DNA of 64,000 nucleotides from Pyrinomonadaceae bacterium (GTDB taxonomy: Bacteria; Acidobacteriota; Blastocatellia; Pyrinomonadales; Pyrinomonadaceae): the NCBI GenBank assembly GCA_021228405.1, contig JAJQRF010000002.1:62001-126000 (forward strand), in the 5' to 3' direction. Position numbers and translations under genes: made by a program. How positions within the stretch are numbered: position 1 is the stretch's first letter; every line of letters starts with the position of its first letter. Positions 8,474 through 16,543 of the stretch are shown piece after piece. Below the pieces are notes generated by a model. The model was not told the origin of the DNA, searched no databases, and worked only from the letters and a program-made list of their open reading frames with translations.

Positions 8474-9412
8474 GTGCGTGATTTTTCCGAAAAACTCAAA
8501 AATAAAGCTCTCGAAATCGGCTTTCACAAGATCGGCATCGTTTCCGCCGAACCTTTGCGCGAAGAAAGAGAAAATCTCGAAGACTGGCTGAAAAACGGCT
8601 TTCAGGCTGAAATGGCTTGGATCGAGCGCGAACCCGAAAAACGCGCCGATCCGAAAATGATCTTTCCCGAAGCCAAATCCGTGATCGTGCTTGCGCTCAA
8701 TTATTTCACGCCGCACGAACACATCGACACGGACGAAAAAGGCAAGATTTCGCGTTATGCGTGGGGCGACGATTATCACGATGTCGTCAAGGAAAAACTG
8801 CGTGAACTGCTCGCCTGGATAAAATCTGAACTTCCCGAAGCAGAGGGAAAAGTTTGCGTCGATACCGCGCCGATGATGGATAAAGCGTGGGCAGTGCGGG
8901 CGGGAATCGGCTGGATGGGAAAACATTCAAACGTCATCACGAAGGAATTCGGCTCGTGGTTTTTTATCGGCGAAATCATCCTCAATCTGGAGCTGAAGTA
9001 TGACACGGAAATCGTCCCGAATCACTGCGGAAACTGCACGGCGTGCCTCGATGCCTGCCCGACTTCGGCAATCGTCGCGCCTTTTATAGTTGACTCGAAC
9101 GCCTGTTTATCTTACGCTACTATCGAACTGCGTTCTTCAGAACTTCTGCCCGATATAAAAAATAATCTGAACGGTTGGCTTTACGGCTGTGATATTTGCC
9201 AAGATGTTTGTCCGTGGAACCGTTTTGAAACGCCGACCGAAGAAGCAAGATTTGAACCGCGTCACGGAGAGACTTCCGCCGATCTGGACGAAATTCTTTT
9301 ATATTCCCCGGAAAAATATGCCGAAAGATTTCGTCGAAGTGCTATCAAACGCGCTAAATTAAGCGGTTTACAGCGAAATGCAAAAGCGTTGAAAGAATCT
9401 CGAAAGCGTTAG
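8474..9412 (+). CDS. queG: Epoxyqueuosine reductase QueG
   Basis: A 312-residue iron-sulfur, cobalamin-dependent enzyme that makes the last step of queuosine synthesis in tRNA, reducing epoxyqueuosine to queuosine. The N-terminal half carries the conserved RYAWGDDYH and VDTAPMMDKAWA (Asp130 is in the catalytic position of the family) and GWMGKHSNVI. Two 4Fe-4S clusters are visible: Cys185, Cys188, Cys191, Cys195 (CGNCTACLDACP) and Cys239, Cys242, Cys246 (CDICQDVCPWN) with Cys211. The start is a GTG at 8474, without a strong ribosome site, and gives the standard N-terminus. The length is slightly below that of forms with a C-terminal HEAT repeat. Confidence 0.93.
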   Translation: MRDFSEKLKNKALEIGFHKIGIVSAEPLREERENLEDWLKNGFQAEMAWIEREPEKRADPKMIFPEAKSVIVLALNYFTPHEHIDTDEKGKISRYAWGDDYHDVVKEKLRELLAWIKSELPEAEGKVCVDTAPMMDKAWAVRAGIGWMGKHSNVITKEFGSWFFIGEIILNLELKYDTEIVPNHCGNCTACLDACPTSAIVAPFIVDSNACLSYATIELRSSELLPDIKNNLNGWLYGCDICQDVCPWNRFETPTEEARFEPRHGETSADLDEILLYSPEKYAERFRRSAIKRAKLSGLQRNAKALKESRKR

Positions 9413-9440
9413 AATTTTTTGGAAAAATTAATTGAACAAA

Positions 9441-10583
9441 ATGAAAAATCTGCGTAGAAATATCTTAATTTTAACTCTCGGCGCGCTATTTTTGAGTTTC
9501 GGGCTGATCGGACAGCTTGCCGAAGCGCAAACGAAAACCCCAGCAAAAACTGCGCCAACACCGAAAAAATCAACCAAAACCACACCGAAACCGACGGCAG
9601 GAAAATCTACCGCGACCGCCAAAGCTACGCCGAAATCCACACCGAAAACAACCGCAAAGGCAACCCTGAAGCCGACTCCGAAAGCCACGCCGAAACCCGT
9701 CGAACCGCCGCAGATCATCGTTTCGGCGACCTCGGTGCGTGTCAGAACCAATCCCGACACCGCTTCCGACACGATCCAATTTGCCAAGCTCGGCGCAATT
9801 TTTCCGATCGCGGGGCAAAACGACAAATGGTATGAAGTCAGATTAAGCAACGACAAAACCGGATTTATCTCAAAAACCGTTTCGCAGACTTTTACTACCG
9901 CCAGGCGCGGCGAGATTTATCAAAAACTTGCCGACAAATACCTTAAACAAACCTCGATCGATTTTACGACCGCTTCGCAAACTTTCGATTTTCTGACTTC
10001 GGCAACGAAGGAAATAAAAACCGATAAAACGCTTGCCGATCTGCAATTCAAACGATTGCAAGCTTTATCGACGACTTTGAAAAAAGTGCCGTTCGGCAAA
10101 CAGGAACAAAGTCCGTATAAGGAATTTCTCAAAACAAATGAAAAGGAAATAGTTTACAGCGAACCCGCCGGGCAATGGTATGTAATTTCGAGCGGTTTCT
10201 GGGATTTGCACGAAAAATACAAGAACCTGCCGGTTGGCGAGGAAATCGCGTGGCAAGCCGCGCAAAATCCGATTCCCGGCGAATGCGAAGGCTACATTAA
10301 TTGCTATCTTTACCTGCTTCGCGTGACCGATGCCGAATATCTGAATTTTTATCCGAACGGCAAATACAGCCGTCAAGCATTGCGAAACGTGACGAATCTG
10401 CTTGAACCGATTGCCGCCGACGCGACCGAAAAAGCCGTTTACACTTCCGCCAGCGACACCAGCGACCGTGCCGATTTCAACCGCTATCTGACCGAACTCC
10501 GCGCCATCATCGCCAAAACGCCGTTCATCGAAAAATCGAAACCGCTGACGCAGATCAAACAGATCGCCGAAGGACATCGGTAG
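9441..10583 (+). CDS. Secreted SH3-like domain protein with Thr/Pro/Lys-rich linker
   Basis: A 380-residue protein with a signal peptide (about 1-30, ending AEAQ). Residues about 30-90 form a low-complexity KTTPKPT-type linker, which could span the periplasm or bind the cell wall. A bacterial SH3-like domain follows at about 92-145 (VSATSVRVRTNPDTASDTIQ ... WYEVRLSNDKTGFISK). The C-terminal 230 residues are of unknown fold. Translation may begin at the ATG used here or at a TTG nine bases upstream (9432), which is better spaced from GGAAAAA. The role is probably envelope-related; no enzyme motif is visible. Confidence 0.7.
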   Translation: MKNLRRNILILTLGALFLSFGLIGQLAEAQTKTPAKTAPTPKKSTKTTPKPTAGKSTATAKATPKSTPKTTAKATLKPTPKATPKPVEPPQIIVSATSVRVRTNPDTASDTIQFAKLGAIFPIAGQNDKWYEVRLSNDKTGFISKTVSQTFTTARRGEIYQKLADKYLKQTSIDFTTASQTFDFLTSATKEIKTDKTLADLQFKRLQALSTTLKKVPFGKQEQSPYKEFLKTNEKEIVYSEPAGQWYVISSGFWDLHEKYKNLPVGEEIAWQAAQNPIPGECEGYINCYLYLLRVTDAEYLNFYPNGKYSRQALRNVTNLLEPIAADATEKAVYTSASDTSDRADFNRYLTELRAIIAKTPFIEKSKPLTQIKQIAEGHR

Positions 10584-10588
10584 AAAAA

Positions 10589-10610
10589 TTAAAAGTTAAA
10601 AGTTAAAAAA
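10589..10610 (+). repeat. Period-7 repeat (TTAAAAG) after the SH3 gene
   Basis: TTAAAAG occurs twice in tandem and runs into TTAAAAAA at the left arm of the terminator hairpin. It belongs to the heptamer repeat class seen elsewhere in the window. Confidence 0.6.
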
Positions 10611-10641
10611 TCATTTCGGGTTTAATCCGAAATGATTTTTT
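10605..10641 (+). terminator. Rho-independent terminator of the SH3-domain gene
   Basis: AAAAAATCATTTCGG (10605-10619) and CCGAAATGATTTTTT (10627-10641) form a perfect 15-bp stem with a 7-nt loop and a T-rich end. The A-run and T-run mean it can work in both directions. Confidence 0.85.
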
Positions 10642-10683
10642 CTTTACTCTCTACTCTCTACTTTCTACTTTCTACTTTCTACT
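10642..10683 (+). repeat. Six tandem heptamers (CTCTACT/TTCTACT) upstream of moaA
   Basis: Six uninterrupted 7-nt units (CTTTACT, two CTCTACT, three TTCTACT) end 13 nt before the moaA ATG. The complement AGTAGAA is close to the AGTAGC heptamers after msrA at 33081. The array occupies the place where a promoter and ribosome site would be expected. Confidence 0.85.
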
Positions 10684-10696
10684 TTAGAATTTAACT

Positions 10697-11749
10697 ATGC
10701 TTCTTCGTGATGCTCACAACAGAATTATCCGCGATTTGCGCGTTTCTTTGACGGATCGTTGTAATTTTCGTTGTTTTTATTGCCTGCCGAACGGCGAACC
10801 GCCGATGGCGCGCAAGGAAACGATTCTGACCTTTGAAGAGATCGCCGAAATCTGCGAAATTTTCGTGTCTTTAGGAATCGAAAAAATCCGCTTAACGGGC
10901 GGCGAACCGCTTCTCAGAAAAGACGTTGAAAGCCTGATCGAAAAATTAGCCAAACTAAAATTCCAAACTTCAAATTCCAAATTCCAAATTCTCGAAAATC
11001 CAAAATCCAAAATCCAAAATCCAAAATTGAAGGATTTGGCTTTGACGACGAACGGTTTTTCGCTTGAGAAGCGTGCTGAAAACCTGAAAAAACTCGGACT
11101 CGACCGCGTGACGATTTCGCTCGATTCGTTAAAAAAAGAAAATTTCAAAAAGATCACGGGCGTTGATAAACTGGACGAAGTTTTGACCGCGATCGAAGCC
11201 GCGAAACGTGCGAAACTCGAACCGATTCGCATCAATGCCGTGATCGTACGCGGCTGGAACGAGGATGAGATCGTCGAGCTGGCAAGATTTGCGCGTGAAA
11301 CGGAAGTTTCGATGCGCTACATCGAATATATGCCGCTCGATTCGGCGCACGAATGGGACAGAAAACTCGTGGTTTCGGGAAAAGAGATTCGTGAAAGAAT
11401 CTCGCAAGTTTTTCCGCTCATCCTAAAAGAATCTTCGCGCGGTGCGGAAACGGCTTGGAAATATGCTTTTGCCGACGGCGCGAAAGGCGAGATCGGCATC
11501 ATTGCGCCGGTCACGGAAATGTTTTGCGGCGCGTGTTCGCGCATTCGTCTGACGGCTGACGGGCAACTTCGCACGTGTCTTTTTTCGACAACCGAACACA
11601 ACCTGCGCGACGTTTTGCGAAGCGGCGCGACAAGAACGGAAATCGTCGAATTTATCCAAAGTGTCGTGATGAAAAAAGAAGCGAGTCATTCGATCAACGG
11701 CAAAGATTTTGCGCCCGCGTCGCGGTCGATGAGCTTTATCGGCGGTTGA
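10697..11749 (+). CDS. moaA: GTP 3',8-cyclase MoaA (molybdenum cofactor synthesis)
   Basis: A 350-residue radical SAM enzyme that converts GTP to 3',8-cyclo-7,8-dihydro-GTP in the first step of molybdopterin synthesis. The SAM cluster cysteines are Cys22, Cys26 and Cys29 (CNFRCFYC), followed by TGGEPLLR at 67-74. The second cluster is Cys277, Cys280 and Cys294 (CX2CX13C), and the essential Gly-Gly is at the C-terminus. Residues 87-111 (around NSKFQILENPKSKIQNPK) are an insertion made of heptamer repeats between strands of the barrel where other MoaA proteins have a short turn. All catalytic motifs are intact, so the gene is probably functional. No moaC or other moa gene is adjacent. Confidence 0.95.
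   Translation: MLLRDAHNRIIRDLRVSLTDRCNFRCFYCLPNGEPPMARKETILTFEEIAEICEIFVSLGIEKIRLTGGEPLLRKDVESLIEKLAKLKFQTSNSKFQILENPKSKIQNPKLKDLALTTNGFSLEKRAENLKKLGLDRVTISLDSLKKENFKKITGVDKLDEVLTAIEAAKRAKLEPIRINAVIVRGWNEDEIVELARFARETEVSMRYIEYMPLDSAHEWDRKLVVSGKEIRERISQVFPLILKESSRGAETAWKYAFADGAKGEIGIIAPVTEMFCGACSRIRLTADGQLRTCLFSTTEHNLRDVLRSGATRTEIVEFIQSVVMKKEASHSINGKDFAPASRSMSFIGG
10957..11030 (+). repeat. Heptamer repeat insertion inside moaA
   Basis: A run of AATTCCA and AATCCAA units with 7-nt period (the last four AATCCAA copies are nearly perfect) is inserted in frame. It adds about 24 codons to moaA without stop codons. The unit is the same as at 3182 and similar to 61490. Confidence 0.85.
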
Positions 11750-11811
11750 AACCGAAATCGTAATTTCGCCGAATTCAAAAACAGTAAATTCATCCTGAAA
11801 ACGTTTCAATT

Positions 11812-12948
11812 GTGCAAATAGATTTCTTTAATCCGCGCAGCATCATTTGTTTTATCGCAATTTTGCAAGGCTTGATCTTTGCGGTTTTGCTGATAAATCG
11901 CGGTTTCCGGCAAAAAACAAAAGCTGATTTCTGGTTGGCGATTCTGCTTTTGGTGCTTTGTTCGGCACTGATTACGCCGTTCATCGGTTTTGCGAACGTT
12001 TACGATCTCAATCAATGGCTCACGTATTTTCCGTTTTCGATTGCTTACAGTTACGGCGTTCTGGTTTGGTTTTACACGCTGAATCTGACCGATTCTAAAC
12101 GAAAATTTCAGGCAAAGGATTTATATTTTTTCATCCCGACGTTTGTTTATCTCGCCGTTCGATTTTTTCTTTTCGCCCAAACGCTTGAATGGAAAGATTG
12201 GTTCGGTGCAAATTACGGCAGACGTTTGGCAAGTTTCGTTTTTGTCACCGAACTTTTCTGGAATCTGGCTTTTCTTTATTTTTCGATCAGGCATTACCGA
12301 AAATATCGTCAATGGCTCGATGAAAATTTTTCCGACACCGAAAAAGTAAAATTCGATTGGCTCAGAAATTTTCTTTATATTTTCACGTCGGTTTTGATTC
12401 TCGGTGCGTTTTTCGACTTTACGAACAGCTTTCTGTTTAAGCTTTCTTACATTCAATTCTTTTATTTTGAGATAGTTCTGGCACTTACGACCTATTATCT
12501 CGCGGTTGCAGGTTATCTTCGTTCGCAAACGATCGAACTCGATTTTTCCGAAGTAAAGAGCGAAGAGATCGAACAGCGCAAGACGCTTTTGCCCGAAAAT
12601 GAACTCGAAAAGCTGAAAACTAAACTCTCCGAACTGATGACGAACGACAAAATCTATCTCGAACCGAATCTTACCTTGACCGATCTCTCGCGTAAGCTCG
12701 GCGTGAATTCGACTGTTTTATCTTATGCGATCAATAACGGTTTCGGGAAAAACTTCAATGATTTCGTCAATGAATTTCGCATTTCGGAAGTAAAGGAAAA
12801 ACTCGCAAGCGGCGACGATTCGAGCTTGTTAAATGTCGCCTTCGACTGCGGTTTCAATTCAAAAGCGACCTTCAACCGCGCCTTTAAAAAATTTACGGGA
12901 ATTTCGCCGAAGGAATTCGCTCAAAGTAGTTTTGACGAAAAAGAATAA
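11812..12948 (+). CDS. Membrane-bound AraC-family transcriptional regulator
   Basis: A 378-residue protein with about seven hydrophobic segments in residues 8-230 and a C-terminal AraC-type double helix-turn-helix at about 265-375. The signature LLNVAFDCGFNSKATFNRAFKKFTGISPKEF is complete (second HTH). Proteins of this design sense something at the membrane and bind DNA from there. The start is a GTG at 11812 (VQIDFFNPRSII) with no strong ribosome site. A linker with acidic charge (SEVKSEEIEQRKTLLPENE) joins the domains. The target genes are not known; the neighbouring moaA and sensor gene give no clear hint. Confidence 0.85.
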   Translation: MQIDFFNPRSIICFIAILQGLIFAVLLINRGFRQKTKADFWLAILLLVLCSALITPFIGFANVYDLNQWLTYFPFSIAYSYGVLVWFYTLNLTDSKRKFQAKDLYFFIPTFVYLAVRFFLFAQTLEWKDWFGANYGRRLASFVFVTELFWNLAFLYFSIRHYRKYRQWLDENFSDTEKVKFDWLRNFLYIFTSVLILGAFFDFTNSFLFKLSYIQFFYFEIVLALTTYYLAVAGYLRSQTIELDFSEVKSEEIEQRKTLLPENELEKLKTKLSELMTNDKIYLEPNLTLTDLSRKLGVNSTVLSYAINNGFGKNFNDFVNEFRISEVKEKLASGDDSSLLNVAFDCGFNSKATFNRAFKKFTGISPKEFAQSSFDEKE

Positions 12949-13047
12949 TCGCTTCCGAAAGGATTTAATTTCAATCCAAACTCTAAAATCCAAAATCGAA
13001 TCGCGTTTTTGCCTGTTACGCTAATTTATTGTGAAACAAGAAAAAAG

Positions 13048-13077
13048 TTGACTATTAAACTGAATAAATTGTTTAAT
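13048..13077 (+). promoter_or_regulatory. Possible promoter of the propeller-GGDEF gene
   Basis: TTGACT at 13048-13053 and TTTAAT at 13072-13077 are 18 nt apart in an AT-rich spacer upstream of the GTG start at 13130. The -10 box is weak. Confidence 0.35.
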
Positions 13078-13129
13078 ATATTAGGTCTTTTTCGACTTTC
13101 AATATCTAACCAGCCTGTCTTCCCTTTTT

Positions 13130-16117
13130 GTGAAGTTCCCCTCGAAACCTTTGAAACCCCTGATAATATTTCAAATTCTTCTCTTCTTTGCCGGATTCCA
13201 AAATTTGTTCGGTCAATACCGCTTTGACTTGTGGACGACCGACAACGGTTTGCCGCAAAACGGCGTTCGCAACATCACGCAAACGCCTGACGGTTATCTT
13301 TGGTTTACGACGTTTGACGGGCTTGTTCGTTTCGACGGCGTGCAGTTTACGACCTTTAACAAAAGCAACACGAAAGGCATCATTAACAACCGTTTCACGG
13401 GACTTTTCAGCGATAAAAAGGGAACGCTCTATGCGACGACGATGGAAGACGGCGTTTTGACGATCTATCGAAACGGCGAATTTACTTCGATGACCTCGTC
13501 CGAAGTTCCCGGGCATTATGTCAACAAGATCGAACCCGACGAAAACGGCGAAATGCGTTTTCTCGTCGAAGACGAACCGCGAACCTCGAAGAGTTGGTAT
13601 TACTTGCGTGACGGAAAATTCATCTTTGACGAAGTTCAGCAGATCGATACGGAAAAAATGATCTATCAGGGGAAATCCGGCACGCAATGGACGATCACGA
13701 CAACCGAAATCGTCGAACGGCGCGACGAAAAAACAAATGTTTATCCCGTCGAAATCAGCAAGCTAGATTACCGCACGAGTGCTTTTGAGGACAGCGCGGG
13801 AAATTTGTGGGTCGGCGGAAATATGGTTTACCGTTTAAAGGACGGAAACATCGAAGAATACTCCGAAAAACAAGGCTTTCCCGCTAATTCCATTTATCAT
13901 TCGTTCTGGGAGGAAACGGACGGAAGCGTTTGGTTTGCAAGCGGCGGAAGTTCGAGCACGGGCATCGGCTTACTGCAATATAAAGACGGCAAAATGAACG
14001 TTTGGGGAAAAGCGCAAGGTCTTTTCAACACATCCATCCTGAGCGTTTTCAAAGACCGCGAAGGAACCGTCTGGCTTGCCACGAACAAAGGTTTGAGCCG
14101 CCTGCGAAAAGAGATCATTCACGGTTACAGCACCAACGACGGCATCGAATATCCTGAAGTTTACCCGATTTTCCGCGACAGCAAAGAGAACATCTGGATC
14201 GGTACGAACAAAGGTTTGAGCATTTACCGCGACGGCAAATTTGAAACGCTCGACCTGCAAAATGCCGGCACTGATGTGCCACTGCCGAAAATGTGGCGAA
14301 AAGACCGGATGTCGGTGCAATCGCTCTGGGAAGACGCGAACGGGAAAATGTGGATCGGGCTGAACGGCGGGATTTTTCTCGCGCAAAACGGCAAAGCCGA
14401 AATTCTCGAAAGCGGCGAAGGACATCACGTTTTTGCGATTCGCGGCGACCACGAAGGAAATGTTTGGGCGGCAACCAATAAAGGACTTTTACAATTCAGA
14501 GATTACCGGCTCGTTGCTTCCTATTCCGTCAAAGACGGTTTGCCAAACGAATTTATGACCTTCATTTTTGAAGACTCGAAAGGCAAATTATGGTTCGGCG
14601 GATTCGGCGGACTGACCGAATTTCGCGACGGAAAATTTATCAATTACACGACCGAAAACGGTTTGGCGGGAAATTACGTCCGCACGATCTACGAGGACAG
14701 GGACGGAACTTTCTGGATCGGCACATACGACGAAGGGATGAGCCGTTTCAAAGACGGAGAATTTTTCAGTTACAAAGCGGGAAACGGATTAGCCAACAAC
14801 GGCGTTTTTGCGATTCAGGAAGACCGTAACGGATATTTCTGGATTTCGTCGAATCACGGCATTTACCGCGTCAAACGTCAGGAATTGAACGATTTTGCCG
14901 ACGGGAAAATCGCCCGCATCAACAGCACCGTTTACGGCAAACAGGACGGAATGCTTTCGACCGAATGCAACGGCGGTCGCCAGCCCGCGTCGATTACCGA
15001 CAAAGACGGAAAATTCTGGTTTCCGACGCAGGACGGCGTAGTTGTGGTCGATTCGGAAGCGGAACGGGCAAATTCCTTGCCGCCGTCGGTCGTCATAGAG
15101 GGCGTGACGGTCGAACGCGAAGCGATCGACATTCGCAACGGCATCGAGATCGAACCGGGGCAAAAAAACATCGAGATTCGCTACACGGGTTTGAGTTCGA
15201 TTCGTTCCGAGCAGATAAGGTTTCAATACAAGCTCGAAGGTCACGATCAAAACTGGATCGATGCAGGAACGAAACGCACGGTTTATTATTCGTTTCTACC
15301 ACCCGGACGTTATGTTTTTCACGTCAAAGCGGGGAACAGCGACGGTGTCTGGAATGAAACCGACGCGCAGATCGTGATTGTTCTGCACCCGTTTCTTTAC
15401 CAGACGAAACTATTTTTATTTCTCTGTATTTTAATGGCGGCGGTCGCCTTGCTGGTCGTTTGGAAGCTGAGTGTTTACCAACTCGAAACGCGTGAAAGAA
15501 AGTTGATGAGATTGGTTTCGGAAAGAACCCGTGAGCTTGCCGATGCAAATCTGGAACTGGAGCTTTTGGCAAATTCCGACGGACTGACGAAGATCGGAAA
15601 CCGCCGCCGTTTTGAAACGTTTCTGGCGGACGAATGGCATCGCGCCTTTCGTTTCAAGACGGAAATCTCGCTCATTTTGCTCGACATCGACCATTTCAAA
15701 CTTTATAACGATACTTACGGACACCAGGCGGGCGACGATTGTTTGCAAAAAGTCGCCGAAGCCTTAGCCGAAACGATTCATCGCCCGACCGATCTCGTTG
15801 CCCGATTCGGCGGTGAAGAATTTGCGGTAATCCTCGGCGGCACCGACGCGGAAGGCGCGAAAAATATTGCGGAACAAGCAATGGAAAACATTAAAAATCT
15901 GCAAATTCCACACGGTAAATCGCAGACGAGTAATTTTTTGACCATTAGCGTCGGCATTGCCACGACCTTCCCGAAATTTGAAATTACCGAAGCCGATCTG
16001 ATCGCCACTGCCGACAAAGCACTTTATCAAGCCAAAGAAAACGGTCGCAACCGCATAATCTCAAAAAATGTGATGCAGTCGCTCGCAGAAATTTCGATTT
16101 CGGGGAAAAAACATTAA
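13130..16117 (+). CDS. Two-component-type propeller sensor with GGDEF diguanylate cyclase
   Basis: A 995-residue transmembrane receptor. After a signal peptide (about 1-28, ending LFGQ) come some fourteen 'Reg_prop' propeller strands, each with a W-F/I-G/A motif such as GYLWFTTFDGLVRFDG, spanning about residues 30-640. A Y_Y_Y domain (about 650-755, IEIRYTGLSSIRSEQIRFQY) and one membrane helix (about 760-782) follow. The cytoplasmic GGDEF domain has the active-site GGEEF at 894-898 and the inhibitory RxxD site RPTD at 885-888. So it should make cyclic di-GMP and be subject to product inhibition. Such receptors usually carry a histidine kinase instead. The ligand is probably a periplasmic sugar or peptide, but this is an inference. 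Start: GTG. Confidence 0.9.
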   Translation: MKFPSKPLKPLIIFQILLFFAGFQNLFGQYRFDLWTTDNGLPQNGVRNITQTPDGYLWFTTFDGLVRFDGVQFTTFNKSNTKGIINNRFTGLFSDKKGTLYATTMEDGVLTIYRNGEFTSMTSSEVPGHYVNKIEPDENGEMRFLVEDEPRTSKSWYYLRDGKFIFDEVQQIDTEKMIYQGKSGTQWTITTTEIVERRDEKTNVYPVEISKLDYRTSAFEDSAGNLWVGGNMVYRLKDGNIEEYSEKQGFPANSIYHSFWEETDGSVWFASGGSSSTGIGLLQYKDGKMNVWGKAQGLFNTSILSVFKDREGTVWLATNKGLSRLRKEIIHGYSTNDGIEYPEVYPIFRDSKENIWIGTNKGLSIYRDGKFETLDLQNAGTDVPLPKMWRKDRMSVQSLWEDANGKMWIGLNGGIFLAQNGKAEILESGEGHHVFAIRGDHEGNVWAATNKGLLQFRDYRLVASYSVKDGLPNEFMTFIFEDSKGKLWFGGFGGLTEFRDGKFINYTTENGLAGNYVRTIYEDRDGTFWIGTYDEGMSRFKDGEFFSYKAGNGLANNGVFAIQEDRNGYFWISSNHGIYRVKRQELNDFADGKIARINSTVYGKQDGMLSTECNGGRQPASITDKDGKFWFPTQDGVVVVDSEAERANSLPPSVVIEGVTVEREAIDIRNGIEIEPGQKNIEIRYTGLSSIRSEQIRFQYKLEGHDQNWIDAGTKRTVYYSFLPPGRYVFHVKAGNSDGVWNETDAQIVIVLHPFLYQTKLFLFLCILMAAVALLVVWKLSVYQLETRERKLMRLVSERTRELADANLELELLANSDGLTKIGNRRRFETFLADEWHRAFRFKTEISLILLDIDHFKLYNDTYGHQAGDDCLQKVAEALAETIHRPTDLVARFGGEEFAVILGGTDAEGAKNIAEQAMENIKNLQIPHGKSQTSNFLTISVGIATTFPKFEITEADLIATADKALYQAKENGRNRIISKNVMQSLAEISISGKKH

Positions 16118-16149
16118 GACTTTAACTAAATCTTCGTTATTTTTGTCAG

Positions 16150-16372
16150 TTTCTTTGCAAAGTTTTCGATTTCCTTTATAAAGTTTTCTATAAACTTTGC
16201 AAAGTTTTCGATTTTCTTTCAAAAGATTTCCCTTAACTTTGTAAAATTTCTGATTTTCTTTATAAAGTTTTCGATTTTCTTTGCATCGGAAATGATTTTC
16301 TTTGCAAAGTTTTCGATTTCCTTTATAAAGTTTGTGATTTTCCGTGCATCGGAAATTGTTTTCCATGTATTC
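16150..16372. repeat. 21-nt tandem repeat array, ten full units plus a partial one
   Basis: The consensus unit is TTTCTTTGCAAAGTTTTCGAT. Units start at 16150, 16171, 16192, 16213, 16234, 16255, 16276, 16297, 16318 and 16339 with no insertions or deletions, and a partial unit ends at 16372. Most units contain a 10-nt palindrome, CTTTGCAAAG or CTTTATAAAG; two carry GCATCGGAAAT instead. A minus-strand open frame (16061-16366) crosses the whole array and repeats every seven residues (NRKLCKE-type), but it has no good ribosome site and ends inside the GGDEF gene, so I treat it as a by-product. Confidence 0.9.
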
Positions 16373-16400
16373 TTTTTTATTTCCGATTCATAAGAAAATC

Positions 16401-16469
16401 GCGTTTAGAGTTCCTTCTCGAGAAGGTTTTTTGTTTAGCGTAAAGCCGCCTGAAGGCGGGACTTTAAAC
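16401..16469 (-). repeat. Three-stem repeated element, copy A
   Basis: The outer stem is GTTTAGAGTTCC (16403-16414) with GGGACTTTAAAC (16458-16469), all twelve positions pairing if G-T wobbles are allowed. It encloses two hairpins: CCTTCTCGAGAAGG (16413-16426) and CCGCCTGAAGGCGG (16446-16459). Read on the minus strand it has the same layout as copies B (28210) and C (55573). Confidence 0.8.
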
Positions 16470-16543
16470 TTTCAACCTATTTTGTTTTTTTGAAAACAAT
16501 AAGTTCAAGAATTGCGTAAATACTTCCGATTTGACTGTTTGCT

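Larger units (their letters stand above)
16118..16543. other. 426-nt spacer with tandem repeats and a structured element
   Basis: No convincing gene. It contains the 21-nt tandem array (16150-16372) and one copy of the three-stem element (16401-16469). The remaining 70 nt before the AraC gene are AT-rich and may hold its promoter. Confidence 0.6.

Noticed and set aside
16061-16366. A 101-codon minus-strand frame with a seven-residue repeat (NRKLCKE type)
   Set aside because: It is generated by the 21-nt array, has no ribosome site and runs into the GGDEF gene; several frames are open through the array.
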